Virus record (IMG/VR): IMGVR_UViG_3300032236_000690
Span: 1 to 32,715 of that record
Length of the DNA: 32,715 nucleotides
Strand: one strand, 5' to 3'
From: a virus
Of this stretch, positions 7,199 through 15,900 are shown in pieces. The position numbers were made by a program, and so were the translations under genes. Numbering within the stretch: position 1 is the stretch's first letter; the number at the start of each line of letters is the position of its first letter. The notes beneath the pieces were generated by a model that did no database searches, had not been told where the DNA came from, and was given only the letters and a program-made list of their open reading frames with translations.

Positions 7199-7733
7199 TA
7201 TTTTCCTTTTTAGTTACGAAACACTGTAAGGTGATTCTAAATTTGTCATCTGCTTTAACTGGGCTAGTACCGTGTAATGTTTTTGAATTATTAACTATTG
7301 CTAAATTAAATGAAGGAAGAACAGATTTCCATTCTTGTGATTCTTCATCAAACCAATTAAACATTCCGCCATCATTATATTTCCATTCTTTATTTAAATA
7401 AATAGTAATAGCCTTTCCATGTGAATCTGAATGTTCTGCTATATAAGAATTTTTTGTCCAAACATAAAGCATAACTTGCCCATATGATGGTAAGTTATCT
7501 TCTTGTAAATTTATAATTCCTTGTTGTTCCATTTGAACATTAAATTGATCAACTAACTCTTGAGGTATTCTTATACATATTACTGGAGCACTATCATGAA
7601 CAATATAATCATCCCACGCTTTATTTAGGTAAAAAGAAACAGGATCTTTTCTTTTGCTCCTTACCGTGTCATCTGCAAAATTATATAAAAACGTCGCAAA
7701 ATCTTCAGTTAAAACTGATTTGTATTGTTTCAT
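7191..7733 (-). CDS. 2-oxoglutarate/Fe(II)-dependent dioxygenase, prolyl-hydroxylase-like
   Basis: A 180-residue protein with the double-stranded beta-helix signature of 2-oxoglutarate oxygenases. The iron ligands are H101-x-D103 (AEHSDSH) and distal H154 (TLHGTSPV), and R166 (KFRITLQ) sits where the 2-oxoglutarate-binding arginine is expected. The P4H-like subfamily is suggested by GGMFNWFD and the HG/R spacing. It would hydroxylate a protein or nucleotide substrate using O2. It follows a strong-looking promoter (TTGACA-18-TACAAT, 7756-7785) and is coupled to the phosphoesterase gene. It differs clearly from the second dioxygenase in this block, so it is not a simple recent duplicate. Confidence 0.82.
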   Translation of the reverse strand: MKQYKSVLTEDFATFLYNFADDTVRSKRKDPVSFYLNKAWDDYIVHDSAPVICIRIPQELVDQFNVQMEQQGIINLQEDNLPSYGQVMLYVWTKNSYIAEHSDSHGKAITIYLNKEWKYNDGGMFNWFDEESQEWKSVLPSFNLAIVNNSKTLHGTSPVKADDKFRITLQCFVTKKENND

Positions 7734-7755
7734 ATTTTATCTTTCTCTTACACTT

Positions 7756-7785
7756 ATTGTATCTGAGTCATGTTACTTTTGTCAA
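7756..7785 (-). promoter_or_regulatory. sigma70-like promoter before the first dioxygenase
   Basis: TTGACA (7780-7785) is a consensus -35, followed by 18 bases and TACAAT (7756-7761). It is 23 bases before ATG 7733. The -35 overlaps the stop codon of the HNH gene. This is the best -35 in the window. Confidence 0.6.
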
Positions 7786-8042
7786 GCAGCGTGTGCTTTA
7801 TTGTGCTCTATTCTTGAGCAAAGAAATAGATTAATTAATCTATTATCAGTTTTATCTTCATTAATGTGGTGAATAGTTTCCCATACATCAATGATTCTTC
7901 CTATTTCTTTTTCTATTACAAGGCGATGTTCATAGTACCAGCCCATAAAATTTTTTGGATGTTCTGGAACCTTTACCAATACATAGCCATTTATACTTAT
8001 TTTCCTATCACGCTTTGTCCAAGCCCTGATAGGTTCGTACAT
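7782..8042 (-). CDS. HNH endonuclease, free-standing
   Basis: An 86-residue HNH nuclease. The core reads EHRLVIEKEIGR (H39), then IHHINEDKTDNRLINL with H58/H59, N67 and N71, and H80 in the closing EHNKAH helix. This is the layout of small HNH_3-type phage nucleases, often homing endonucleases that insert between genes. It lacks a separate DNA-binding domain. The N-terminal 30 residues (NGYVLVKVPEHP) match the beta hairpin often seen before the HNH core. Its ATG overlaps the upstream stop as TAATG, and its TGA overlaps the -35 element of the next promoter. It may be a mobile gene, though no scar is visible. Confidence 0.85.
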   Translation of the reverse strand: MYEPIRAWTKRDRKISINGYVLVKVPEHPKNFMGWYYEHRLVIEKEIGRIIDVWETIHHINEDKTDNRLINLFLCSRIEHNKAHAA

Positions 8043-8464
8043 TAAAGCCCTACCGCAATGTAGTGCAAAACGGCCCCTGCGGGTGTTTTAACGCTGTAAT
8101 GAAAATCTGCCTTATCCTTTGTTGGTGCAGTCTGCATATGGCAATATACTGGCTTTGAGCCTGCACTTAACACTACTCCAACAACTACTGGTGGTGCAGT
8201 AAACCCACCTTTTGAAAGATCAACTAGTGTGTGAATTGAATTTGTTGTAATTGGAACACTATTTCCATAAACCTTTTTTGTTCCAGTTGTTTGACCAATC
8301 ACATTACCGCTAGAATCTGTTGATTGAACAGTATGTAACGTACCTGCAACTAATTGATCAATAGTGTTTTGATGACTATTAACAGCCTCAATAAGAGCAG
8401 CAATAGTTGTATAATCAATTACAGCGTTATCATATTGAATTACTGGGTTTACATTACTAGCCAT
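8042..8464 (-). CDS. hypothetical structural protein, fibre-tip or lectin-like
   Basis: A 140-residue protein. The first 45 residues include a helix (YTTIAALIEAVNSHQNTIDQL) that could trimerise. The rest is beta-rich, glycine- and threonine-containing, and ends ADFHYSVKTPAGAVLHYIAVGL, a pattern reminiscent of H-type lectin or fibre-tip domains with a terminal tyrosine/alanine/valine strand. This suggests a virion surface component that contacts the host, but no family was confirmed. It overlaps both neighbours and sits with dioxygenases downstream of the fibre genes. Confidence 0.6.
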   Translation of the reverse strand: MASNVNPVIQYDNAVIDYTTIAALIEAVNSHQNTIDQLVAGTLHTVQSTDSSGNVIGQTTGTKKVYGNSVPITTNSIHTLVDLSKGGFTAPPVVVGVVLSAGSKPVYCHMQTAPTKDKADFHYSVKTPAGAVLHYIAVGL

Positions 8465-8843
8465 TTAACTTATCTCCTAATTGGTGCACAGATATTTCTT
8501 TTTCACCAGCGTCAACTACTTCTTGATCTATCCATAACAGTACATCTGGATCTACCACATGGCGACGTTTTGAATCGCTTATAAGATATATTTTACCATC
8601 TGAGATGTCTTTTACCAAAGTCCCGTCTCTAAATCCCAACAATCCAGAAACTGGATAATCTTTCATCATGACCTCTTTGGTTTCAACAACTGTTAATAGC
8701 CAGGAATCTTTTGCTCTATCAGAAACAAACTTAAACCTTTTTTGCCCTTTTACATAAAAATATCCTTTTTCTGTATGAGCAATTAACCCACTTGGTACAA
8801 CTGGTGTATAGATTTTGTTTGATTTCTTTTTAGCAAACCACAT
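8457..8843 (-). CDS. small protein with two copies of a surface-protein repeat
   Basis: A 128-residue basic protein. Residues about 70-98 (FRDGTLVKDISDGKIYLISD then SKRRHVV) match a repeat often found in bacterial wall and surface proteins, of the form GTLVK...VYLI.NGKRR. A more degenerate copy lies at about 22-45 (HTEKGYFYVKGQKRFKFVSD). The link between copies is tryptophan- and valine-rich. It may help attach to cell-wall polymers or be part of the virion. No signal peptide is visible. The ATG at 8843 lacks a clear ribosome site and is five bases after the upstream stop, so translation is probably coupled. Confidence 0.6.
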   Translation of the reverse strand: MWFAKKKSNKIYTPVVPSGLIAHTEKGYFYVKGQKRFKFVSDRAKDSWLLTVVETKEVMMKDYPVSGLLGFRDGTLVKDISDGKIYLISDSKRRHVVDPDVLLWIDQEVVDAGEKEISVHQLGDKLNG

Positions 8844-8848
8844 TTTAA

Positions 8849-9466
8849 TTAATGAATCCAGTTAACTACTGTATATCGAACGCCCTCTGTAACCTCATGA
8901 ACTGTGTGTGCATAAGGATAGTTTGAAGGAAATACAACCATGTCTCCTGCTTGTGGCTTAATCTTTAAATTAAACCTAGGGAACTCTATTTCCCCGCCAA
9001 CATAATCATCATTTAAATAATATGAATATGAAATTCTTCTATGATAGGCTTCACAATCATCCATGTGATTATGGAAAAAATGTCCTTTACCATATCTTAA
9101 AATTTGATAAGAGTCGTGAATATCAAAATCAATATGAAACTCTCTCTTGTAATCCATTTCTACTTCACGCAATGTTTCAAACAACATATTGTTTCCATGT
9201 CTTACAAAACTATCAAAATCATCAAATCTATTTCCATTGTAAGGAGTTAATTCTCCAAAATATGGTATTCCAAATGTGTCAACATCTCTAACTTGTGTGT
9301 TAGTAACATCTTGTAGTTTATTTTCATATTCATTAATAACACTACCCTTGTTCCATTTAAAAAGATCTTTTGAAGCACCTTCTTCTAGGAAATCAATAAA
9401 CTGTTGTCTTTGAGGCATTACATTTTTATAAACAATAACGCCTGGTACTAATTCTACTTTTTCCAT
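8849..9466 (-). CDS. 2-oxoglutarate/Fe(II)-dependent dioxygenase, P4H/PKHD-like
   Basis: A 205-residue protein of the prolyl 4-hydroxylase-like superfamily. The catalytic strand order is clear: H134-x-D136 in FFHNHMDD, a typical YYLNDDYVGGEIEFP strand pair (about 149-163), AGDMVVFPS, distal H187 in YAHTVHEV, and R197 in GVRYTVVNW, fitting H-x-V-x2-V-x2-G-x-R. It resembles PKHD-type hydroxylases and many phage 2-oxoglutarate enzymes of unknown substrate. It has an AGAAAG ribosome-site element seven or more bases ahead of ATG 9466. A few genes upstream lies a proline-rich fibre protein, a possible substrate (inference). Confidence 0.9.
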   Translation of the reverse strand: MEKVELVPGVIVYKNVMPQRQQFIDFLEEGASKDLFKWNKGSVINEYENKLQDVTNTQVRDVDTFGIPYFGELTPYNGNRFDDFDSFVRHGNNMLFETLREVEMDYKREFHIDFDIHDSYQILRYGKGHFFHNHMDDCEAYHRRISYSYYLNDDYVGGEIEFPRFNLKIKPQAGDMVVFPSNYPYAHTVHEVTEGVRYTVVNWIH

Positions 9467-9478
9467 GATATATTCTTT

Positions 9479-9625
9479 CTACTTATTATTTTCTTGTTTT
9501 TCATTAATAGAGTTTTGTAACTCTGTATACTCAGCACGAAGTACGGCAATTTGTGTTTCATAATTTGAAACAATCTCACCAATACGTTGTTGTAGAGCAG
9601 TAATTATTAGTTCTGCTTTATCCAT
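9479..9625 (-). CDS. 48-residue coiled-coil protein
   Basis: A short ORF starting ATG at 9625 (MDKAELIITALQQR...) and ending at TAG 9479-9481. The whole chain is amphipathic helix with leucine/isoleucine every three to four residues and glutamines, as in a short coiled coil (ALQQRIGEIVSNYETQIAVL). An AGAAAGAA ribosome-site element lies about seven bases ahead, the same type as before the next gene. The function is unknown. Small coiled coils just after tail fibre genes can be fibre chaperones or trimerising pieces, but this is only a guess. Size, ribosome site and clean packing between neighbours favour a real gene. Confidence 0.6.
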   Translation of the reverse strand: MDKAELIITALQQRIGEIVSNYETQIAVLRAEYTELQNSINEKQENNK

Positions 9626-9637
9626 TTGTTATTCTTT

Positions 9638-9898
9638 CTATTTGTTGTTTGAAGCAAGGGCTGCTTGCTCTGCTGCTTTTGCAGCATTTAATGTTGTAAG
9701 TTCAGTATTGATTACTGCGCTTTGAGCATCAATATCTGACATTTGAAGTGTAAGAGAATCAATTGTAGCAGTATTTGGAACCGCTGCTGCATTTGCTTCC
9801 TTAACACTTAATTCAAGATTATATCTTGTATATTGAAGATTCTTTAAATGTTGATCTACAATACTAATTTTTTCATCAGTAGTTAATTCATTTGACAT
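9638..9898 (-). CDS. 86-residue coiled-coil protein following the fibre gene
   Basis: An 86-residue protein, all helical. Residues about 8-32 (EKISIVDQHLKNLQYTRYNL) and 40-84 (SLTLQMSDIDAQSAVINTEL, then an alanine-rich helix) form two heptad-like stretches with a proline/asparagine break. No membrane or enzyme motif is visible. It has the strongest ribosome site of this block, AGGAGG nine bases before ATG 9898, and its own promoter at 9919-9947. High expression is therefore likely. It could be a fibre-associated or virion protein, but I do not recognise it. Confidence 0.7.
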   Translation of the reverse strand: MSNELTTDEKISIVDQHLKNLQYTRYNLELSVKEANAAAVPNTATIDSLTLQMSDIDAQSAVINTELTTLNAAKAAEQAALASNNK

Positions 9899-9918
9899 TG
9901 TATATTGCCTCCTTTCTT

Positions 9919-9947
9919 ATTATAGCACTTAATTTAAAATCTGTCTA
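9919..9947 (-). promoter_or_regulatory. promoter-like site before the 86-residue coiled-coil gene
   Basis: TAGACA (9942-9947), 17 bases, TATAAT (9919-9924) with an extended TGC (TGCTATAAT). It is nearly the same as the SSB promoter. It lies 21 bases before ATG 9898 and overlaps the end of the fibre gene. Confidence 0.6.
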
Positions 9948-12900
9948 TATGGCCTTTGCGTTGTGTACTATATATCCATCAGCATAGAACAAATCGTTTG
10001 TTTCCACGTCAATATCAACAACCATTACCATCTTTTCTACTCTTTCTATTGATGTAATCTCTATTTCATTATTTTGTGAATCCATAAGCATGTTGCCAAC
10101 TTCTAGATCCCTTGTTTGTACAAATTGCCAAACATTGTCTACTCCAGTAAACAAGAAGTGCTCTTGAGTTACTTTTGTTGTACCATTAATTAAGTAATAA
10201 TGATCTTCAACAATGTGTCTAATGTTTGTAACCGTTGTGTCTTCAATTGTTGTTTCAAATGGATCTGTAAGTGACCAGGCACTGGCTGGGTACCATTTAA
10301 CTATGTTTTCTCCATTTGGATATGTAGGGATAACTGCTGCCTTAACTGTTTGTCCAATTGTAAGATTTTCAATGTTAGTTAAAGTATTATCTGATAATAA
10401 CACTTGAGTTCCATAAGCAAAACATCCTCCACCGCCACCCACTGGAGAAACACCTACAGGAGAAACACCTACAGGAGAAACACCGCCCACTGGGATAACT
10501 CCTACTGGAAATACTGGAGACACTCCCACGGGTGATACCCCTACTGGTGATACGCCAACGGGTGAAACACCTACTGGTGATACGCCTCCTACTGGAATAA
10601 CACCAACTGGTGATACTGGAACGCCACCTGGGAAAGTACTTACTGGGAATACTGGTGAGACGCCAACTGGTGAAACACCTACTGGGGACACACCTACTGG
10701 GGACACACCTACTGGGGACACACCTACTGGGGAAACACCAACTGGGGATACTCCTGCAGGTGTATATGTAAGTGCAAATGGTCCACCAGTAGCACTTGTT
10801 GATTTTGATGTTGGTGTAACATTGTTTGATCCGCTTAAAGTTCCACCTGTTCCATTTCCACCACCATTTACATCAGACCACGCTGAAACTCCAACTACTG
10901 TAACTTTTAAACCAGCGGTTGCAAAAGTAATTGATGTTGCGGTTGTATAACCATCATAATATGTTGATCCTACAGAGTAATAATAGTAATAACTTGCTGC
11001 ATTTGCTGATGCGCCCCAACTTATTGTTGCCTGTGTTGTAGCATTATATGCATAAACAGTTGCAGATTCATTTCCACTTTTTGAATAACTCCATGTATCT
11101 GAAGTACTTGTTCCAGTATTAAATAAACTTGAATTAAAAATACCGCTTACCTGATCTGCATAAGATGTTGCATTACTTGCAGAATTCCATGTTACTGTCA
11201 TTACATTGCTTGTAGATCCAGAAATACTAATACCCGCACCCGAAGGCCAAGAAGGGGTTGCCGTACTATCTGATACTGAATAACTAAACGCTCCTGGTGT
11301 GATATATGGTGTACCAGTTATAGATGCTGACTGTAGTGTATACCCTGGTAATTTAGCACTTACTGAAATTGTTGCAGAAGAGTTATTACTCATATTTGCA
11401 ATAGTTACATTTTGACCATTTCTAGTAATGCTCGGCGTTGTATTAGATGTTGTGCTTGAAACAGAAAGAGTGTATGTTGCAGTTGAATCATAATTAGTAA
11501 TAGAGAATGAAAATCCAGCAGATGCTGTCGTAACAGAACTTAATGTTGGTGTTGTTCCAGTTAATTCATAAGATTGAATAGAGCCGTATCCAGCAGAGAT
11601 AAGAACCGTATTTGATCCAGTTGTTGAGTATCCGCCACTATAAAAATAATAAGTTGTTCCATTATAGCCAAGAACTGTGTCTCTTGTAGCAAATTGATCT
11701 GCGGGTGATGATACATCTGATGCAGAAATTGTATATGGTGACGTTGTAGAAAAAGCACCTTGAACCCCGCCAAAATAAGATGTAGTAGATCCTAATAGTG
11801 CTGTTGATGTAACTGTGCCATAATTATAAGAACCAGAACCAAAATAGATCTTAGAGTTATATGCTCCAGTGCCAGATATACTTGGATTTGAAATTACAGT
11901 AGGTGCTGGATATGTAAAAGGCCCAAGTGCAGATGATGAGTATGCACTTATGCTTGCACCATTTGGATAAGAGTTATATGCAATAACTCTAAAGTCTAAC
12001 TTTTTACCTTGATAATCACTTGTGACAGTCCAATCATAATATGAGTTTGCTTGATTGGTTGCATTAAACACATTTGTGCCACCAGCATCTTGCTTATCTA
12101 AATAATAGTCAAATGAAGATGGAGAGTTTGTCCATGTTCCCGCATACAATCTGTAAACTGCTCCTACTTGATTTGCCGTACCTGATTGTAATACTGCATA
12201 AGGTTTAGTAACATTTACTGGAATTGGTGCTGTTACCGCATTAGTAGAAGCACTTGTTACTGAAACACCTGAAGGCGCACCAGTATTTATTGCTGTAACA
12301 ACAACATAAATTGTTTTACCGTTATCTGAAGATTGCACAGTATATGAAGAACTTGTTGCTCCAGAAATTGCACCGCTAGAGTTATACCATTGATAAGTAT
12401 ATGAATCTGGTATGGTATCTGTTGCAGAGTTCCAGTGTGAAACTGCATTTAATGTAAGACCAATATATGGCAAAAGATTATCTATGTATACATCTACATT
12501 GACTGGTCTATTTTTAATAACTTGATCATATCCATTACTTGAGGCAACATTGCCACCTGAGTTGTTTGTTGCAACTACTCTAAAAATTATATATTTACCA
12601 TTGTCTGCCAAAACTGTTGTATATGTAGTTCCAGTAGCACCTGCAATTGTAGTAAATGTTCCAGTTGGGCTGTCTCCTCTATACCATTGATATGCATAGG
12701 TTATTGTTCCATTAGAGGAGGTCCAGGTACCTTTGTCTCCCGTCAAAGTTGTATATAGTCTAAAACCTGTTATTGATGATGTAGCAGCAGTTCCTGAAAT
12801 GGTTGGAAGAACATTGGCTTCTGGAACTGAATCATAAAATACACGGTACCATCCGCTAGAGAGTTTTATCCAAACACCCTTCATTCTAGTCCAAACATTT

Positions 12901-12974
12901 GCAGCAGTTTTTAATCTAACGTGTGTTGCTCTTGTCCAAGTTGAAGTTCCAGTTTTTGCTCTTATGTAACCCAT
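9945..12974 (-). CDS. tail fibre protein with Ig-like domains, GVSPV repeats and C-terminal Hint domain
   Basis: A 1009-residue virion fibre candidate. Residues 1-48 contain tryptophan-basic repeats ([26 protein letters not shown]). Three bacterial Ig-like domains follow (about 55-155, 160-250, 255-355), each with a YQWY or similar strand and DNGK-type turns. The middle (about 360-735) is beta-rich and Ser/Thr/Tyr-rich. Residues 740-845 are 15 GVSPV pentapeptides in three runs, then GGGGG. Residues 851-1005 form a complete mini-Hint domain: C851 in CFAYGTQ, TQEH block, [19 protein letters not shown] ending at N1005. Only AKAI remains after it. The +1 residue is alanine, so C-terminal cleavage rather than splicing is expected. 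Its ATG directly follows the TAA of the preceding tail gene, with GGAG ahead. Domain calls are strong. Fibre function and processing are inferred. Confidence 0.85.
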   Translation of the reverse strand: MGYIRAKTGTSTWTRATHVRLKTAANVWTRMKGVWIKLSSGWYRVFYDSVPEANVLPTISGTAATSSITGFRLYTTLTGDKGTWTSSNGTITYAYQWYRGDSPTGTFTTIAGATGTTYTTVLADNGKYIIFRVVATNNSGGNVASSNGYDQVIKNRPVNVDVYIDNLLPYIGLTLNAVSHWNSATDTIPDSYTYQWYNSSGAISGATSSSYTVQSSDNGKTIYVVVTAINTGAPSGVSVTSASTNAVTAPIPVNVTKPYAVLQSGTANQVGAVYRLYAGTWTNSPSSFDYYLDKQDAGGTNVFNATNQANSYYDWTVTSDYQGKKLDFRVIAYNSYPNGASISAYSSSALGPFTYPAPTVISNPSISGTGAYNSKIYFGSGSYNYGTVTSTALLGSTTSYFGGVQGAFSTTSPYTISASDVSSPADQFATRDTVLGYNGTTYYFYSGGYSTTGSNTVLISAGYGSIQSYELTGTTPTLSSVTTASAGFSFSITNYDSTATYTLSVSSTTSNTTPSITRNGQNVTIANMSNNSSATISVSAKLPGYTLQSASITGTPYITPGAFSYSVSDSTATPSWPSGAGISISGSTSNVMTVTWNSASNATSYADQVSGIFNSSLFNTGTSTSDTWSYSKSGNESATVYAYNATTQATISWGASANAASYYYYYSVGSTYYDGYTTATSITFATAGLKVTVVGVSAWSDVNGGGNGTGGTLSGSNNVTPTSKSTSATGGPFALTYTPAGVSPVGVSPVGVSPVGVSPVGVSPVGVSPVGVSPVFPVSTFPGGVPVSPVGVIPVGGVSPVGVSPVGVSPVGVSPVGVSPVFPVGVIPVGGVSPVGVSPVGVSPVGGGGGCFAYGTQVLLSDNTLTNIENLTIGQTVKAAVIPTYPNGENIVKWYPASAWSLTDPFETTIEDTTVTNIRHIVEDHYYLINGTTKVTQEHFLFTGVDNVWQFVQTRDLEVGNMLMDSQNNEIEITSIERVEKMVMVVDIDVETNDLFYADGYIVHNAKAI
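9960..10424 (-). other. Hint (bacterial intein-like) domain in the fibre gene
   Basis: Residues 851-1005 of the fibre protein, 155 residues with no room for a homing endonuclease. It begins with C851 (block [11 protein letters not shown]), has T-x-x-H in block B (TQEH), and ends with blocks F/G ([21 protein letters not shown]). The next residue is alanine, not C/S/T, so it fits a type A bacterial intein-like domain that cleaves rather than splices. Confidence 0.85.
10441..10755. repeat. 15-base tandem repeats encoding GVSPV
   Basis: Three runs of a 15-base unit: three copies at 10441-10485, five at 10513-10587 and seven at 10651-10755, 15 in all. Three units at 10681-10725 are identical, indicating recent slippage. 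Runs are separated by related sequence encoding FPV and GVIPVGG, itself partly duplicated. Each unit is 15 bases, so gain or loss keeps the frame. Confidence 0.95.
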
Positions 12975-15900
12975 TTACCACTCCAACCAAATATCTCCTA
13001 CTTGACCATCAGTACCTGCTGGTGTACCACCTGATGCATAAATATTTCTAAATGCTCCAATTGAAGGTGCTGCTGATGTTGAACCATATTGCATTCCTAA
13101 TACACTGGTGTTTACAAGAATATATCCGCTTGTTGCACTTAATGAAAACAATCCATTACTACTAATACTCATGCTTGAAGTTGCAGAAACACTTGTAATA
13201 GAAGAAAACATGGATGCAAAAGATCCAGTGGATACGGCGTAGGTTGAAAAATAAGGTCTATCTGCCCATCCAGAATTAGTTGGGGGAGTAATAAACAAAG
13301 ATGAAGATCCACCAAATTGTGTCATATTTATATACCCTGGCGATGTTTGAGTTGTTCCTGGAGCATAAAAATTAATCGTGTCTCCTCCTGGAATTGAAAT
13401 ATACCCATTTCCAGTATTAGAAGTTTGTAGGCTTGAACCAGTAATAGTGGCACCAGTAATATTGTTACCAGTTAAATTACCTCTAAAATATGCTGATCCA
13501 TCGGTATTAATTTCTACTGTTGGAGTTGAATTTCCTGCTGCATAATTTTTTAAACCAGCAGATGTAAGTTCAATTCTTGCACCTGTTGCAGAACTTCTTA
13601 CTACAGCAAGATTTAAATCAATTGCTCCAGTTTTAATATTGTTACCAGAAATAGTTGTTGTTCCATTAGATAAGTTAACATTTGTTGCATATGCATTTAA
13701 TGAACTAGTTGTTGCATATGCAGAAAGATCACTTGACAAAGCATATCCACTAAATACTGCACCTGATGCATATAGCGTTCCATCTTGTGCTACCTTAAAT
13801 TTAGCAGCCTCAATACCTGCTGCAGTATTACTTGCTGCTCCCGCCCATGCAACATATGAAGTTCCGCTTGTACCTGCAGTAGGAGAAGATATTGCTAGGT
13901 GATAATTTCCAGAACTATTAGCAATATCAATTCTTGCATTATCGCTGTCTAGGGTTACAGTTCCTGCTGTTGAATTTTTATAAATAGTATTTGCTGTTGT
14001 TGCAACTTGCCATCCACCAATAACCGCACTCTTTGTTGTAAATGTTCCAGAGGTTGCATCAATAGTTGTAATTCCACTTGTAGTAGCATTACTAAATGTA
14101 AGTCCTGAAGAATTTAATATAAATCCAGCACTTGTTAGATTACCCGAGCCGTTTAAAGTGCCTGAAAAAATTGATGCTCCACCACTGATTCCAGATTTAA
14201 TTTCTACGTTTCCAGCAAAATATCCTTTACGTGCTCTTAGATCTCCATCAATAACAAAGTTACTTCCATCCCAACTAAGATAATTACTTGTGCTACCGCC
14301 CAACTTAAACAATGCGCTTGTGCCAGAATTAACATACCAATAATTATTTGCATTAAAATATAAACCTTGGTTAGTGGTATTTCCACCAACGCCTGATCCA
14401 AATTGAAATTGATTTGATCCTGCAGTTATATAGTTAGATACTGATGGGGTTCCCGCAATTGTTACATCTGAATATGAAACATAATTAGTTGAAGTATTAT
14501 TAAATTCATCATAAGTTGCTATTGCAAGTTTATATGTTGCACCAACTGCTAATCCAGTAAGTTTATATGAAGTTCCAGTTCCTGGTGAATCAACATAAGA
14601 ATATTGTGGATTTGCTCCTGCATCGGTTGTAAATCTAATTCTGTAACCACGCAGACTTGTATCTGAAACTGCTGTCCAAGAAAGATTTATGTATCCATTG
14701 AATCCTAGTCCACCAGATAGGTCAATGCCACTGGTTGTTACTAACCCAGCATTTGAAACATTTGCAGGTCCAACATTGTCAGCACCTACTGCAGATAAAG
14801 GAGTAATTGGTGCTGGAGTTGAAAATGTGGGATATCCCCCAAGAGCATCGTATAGTCTTACCTTAACCCATCTTTGATTATAATTTGGAGTAACATATGT
14901 AATTGGGTTTGAAGATGATTGTGCAACAACTTGATAACCAGCAACTGGATCAGTTGTTGAGTTTGATTCAACCTCATAAACTGTTGCATTTAAAAATGCA
15001 GAAGAACTTTGAGATGTATAAGAAACAGAATATCCACCTGTTGTGGCTGTAAGATTAACCGTTGGTGTTGTTAATGGACTTGCATATGAAACTTGAGCAA
15101 ATGTTACTTCAGCACTTTCATTTCCAAATGCATCAACTGCAATAACTGATCCTGAAAATGCTACTTGTGGAACACCAAATGCTGCTCTATTTTGTGCAAG
15201 AGACAAAGCAAAAGATTGATGTAACCCAGAAGATGCTGGTGCGGTAAAGGTATGCGTTCCACTATTTCCAACAAGTTTAACTAGAAAATAAGAAAAATAA
15301 GAATTGGTATACCCTGATGGTGCAGTTGATGTATCATCATCAAATGTTAATTTAAAATCTGTTCCTGTCCATGTACCAACTAAGTTGGTAACTCCTGGTG
15401 GCTTTGGCATTGATAAGTAACTAGAACTTGTTAGTGCACCTGCAATGTCTGATCCTTTTGCAGACCATGTTCCATCTTGATACCAATAGTTTTGATCATT
15501 AATGTATATACCAGTTTTTGTTCCTGTAGGATCTACATTAGGACCAATCTTTACCGTACCTGCCGTCACGGTTCCAGCAAAATATGCTTTACCAGTTACT
15601 GCATCAATATAAAATTCTTTTATTCCTTGATTAAATGCTGCAAGACCAGTTTGATTTAAGATAACACCAGTTCCAGTAGTAGTACCATTTACAACATCAA
15701 TAAGACCGCTATTAGCAGGAAAACTTCCTGCAAAAATAGAGCCACCAGATAATTGACTATCTGTTCCAATATTTGAATTACTAAAGTTAGATCCACTAAT
15801 TGTAGTTGGAGGAGTATTTACTATTAATGCTGCAGAAGGCTCTGAGTGAATTGTATTGCCATCAACATCTGTTGTAACAGCCGTAACGGTAATGCTGTAG

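Noticed and set aside
9960-10424. Full self-splicing intein with homing endonuclease
   Set aside because: The domain is only about 155 residues, has no endonuclease segment, and the +1 residue is alanine, so splicing is unlikely.
10441-10755. CRISPR array
   Set aside because: Repeats are 15 bases, tandem and without spacers, and encode a clear pentapeptide in frame with the fibre.
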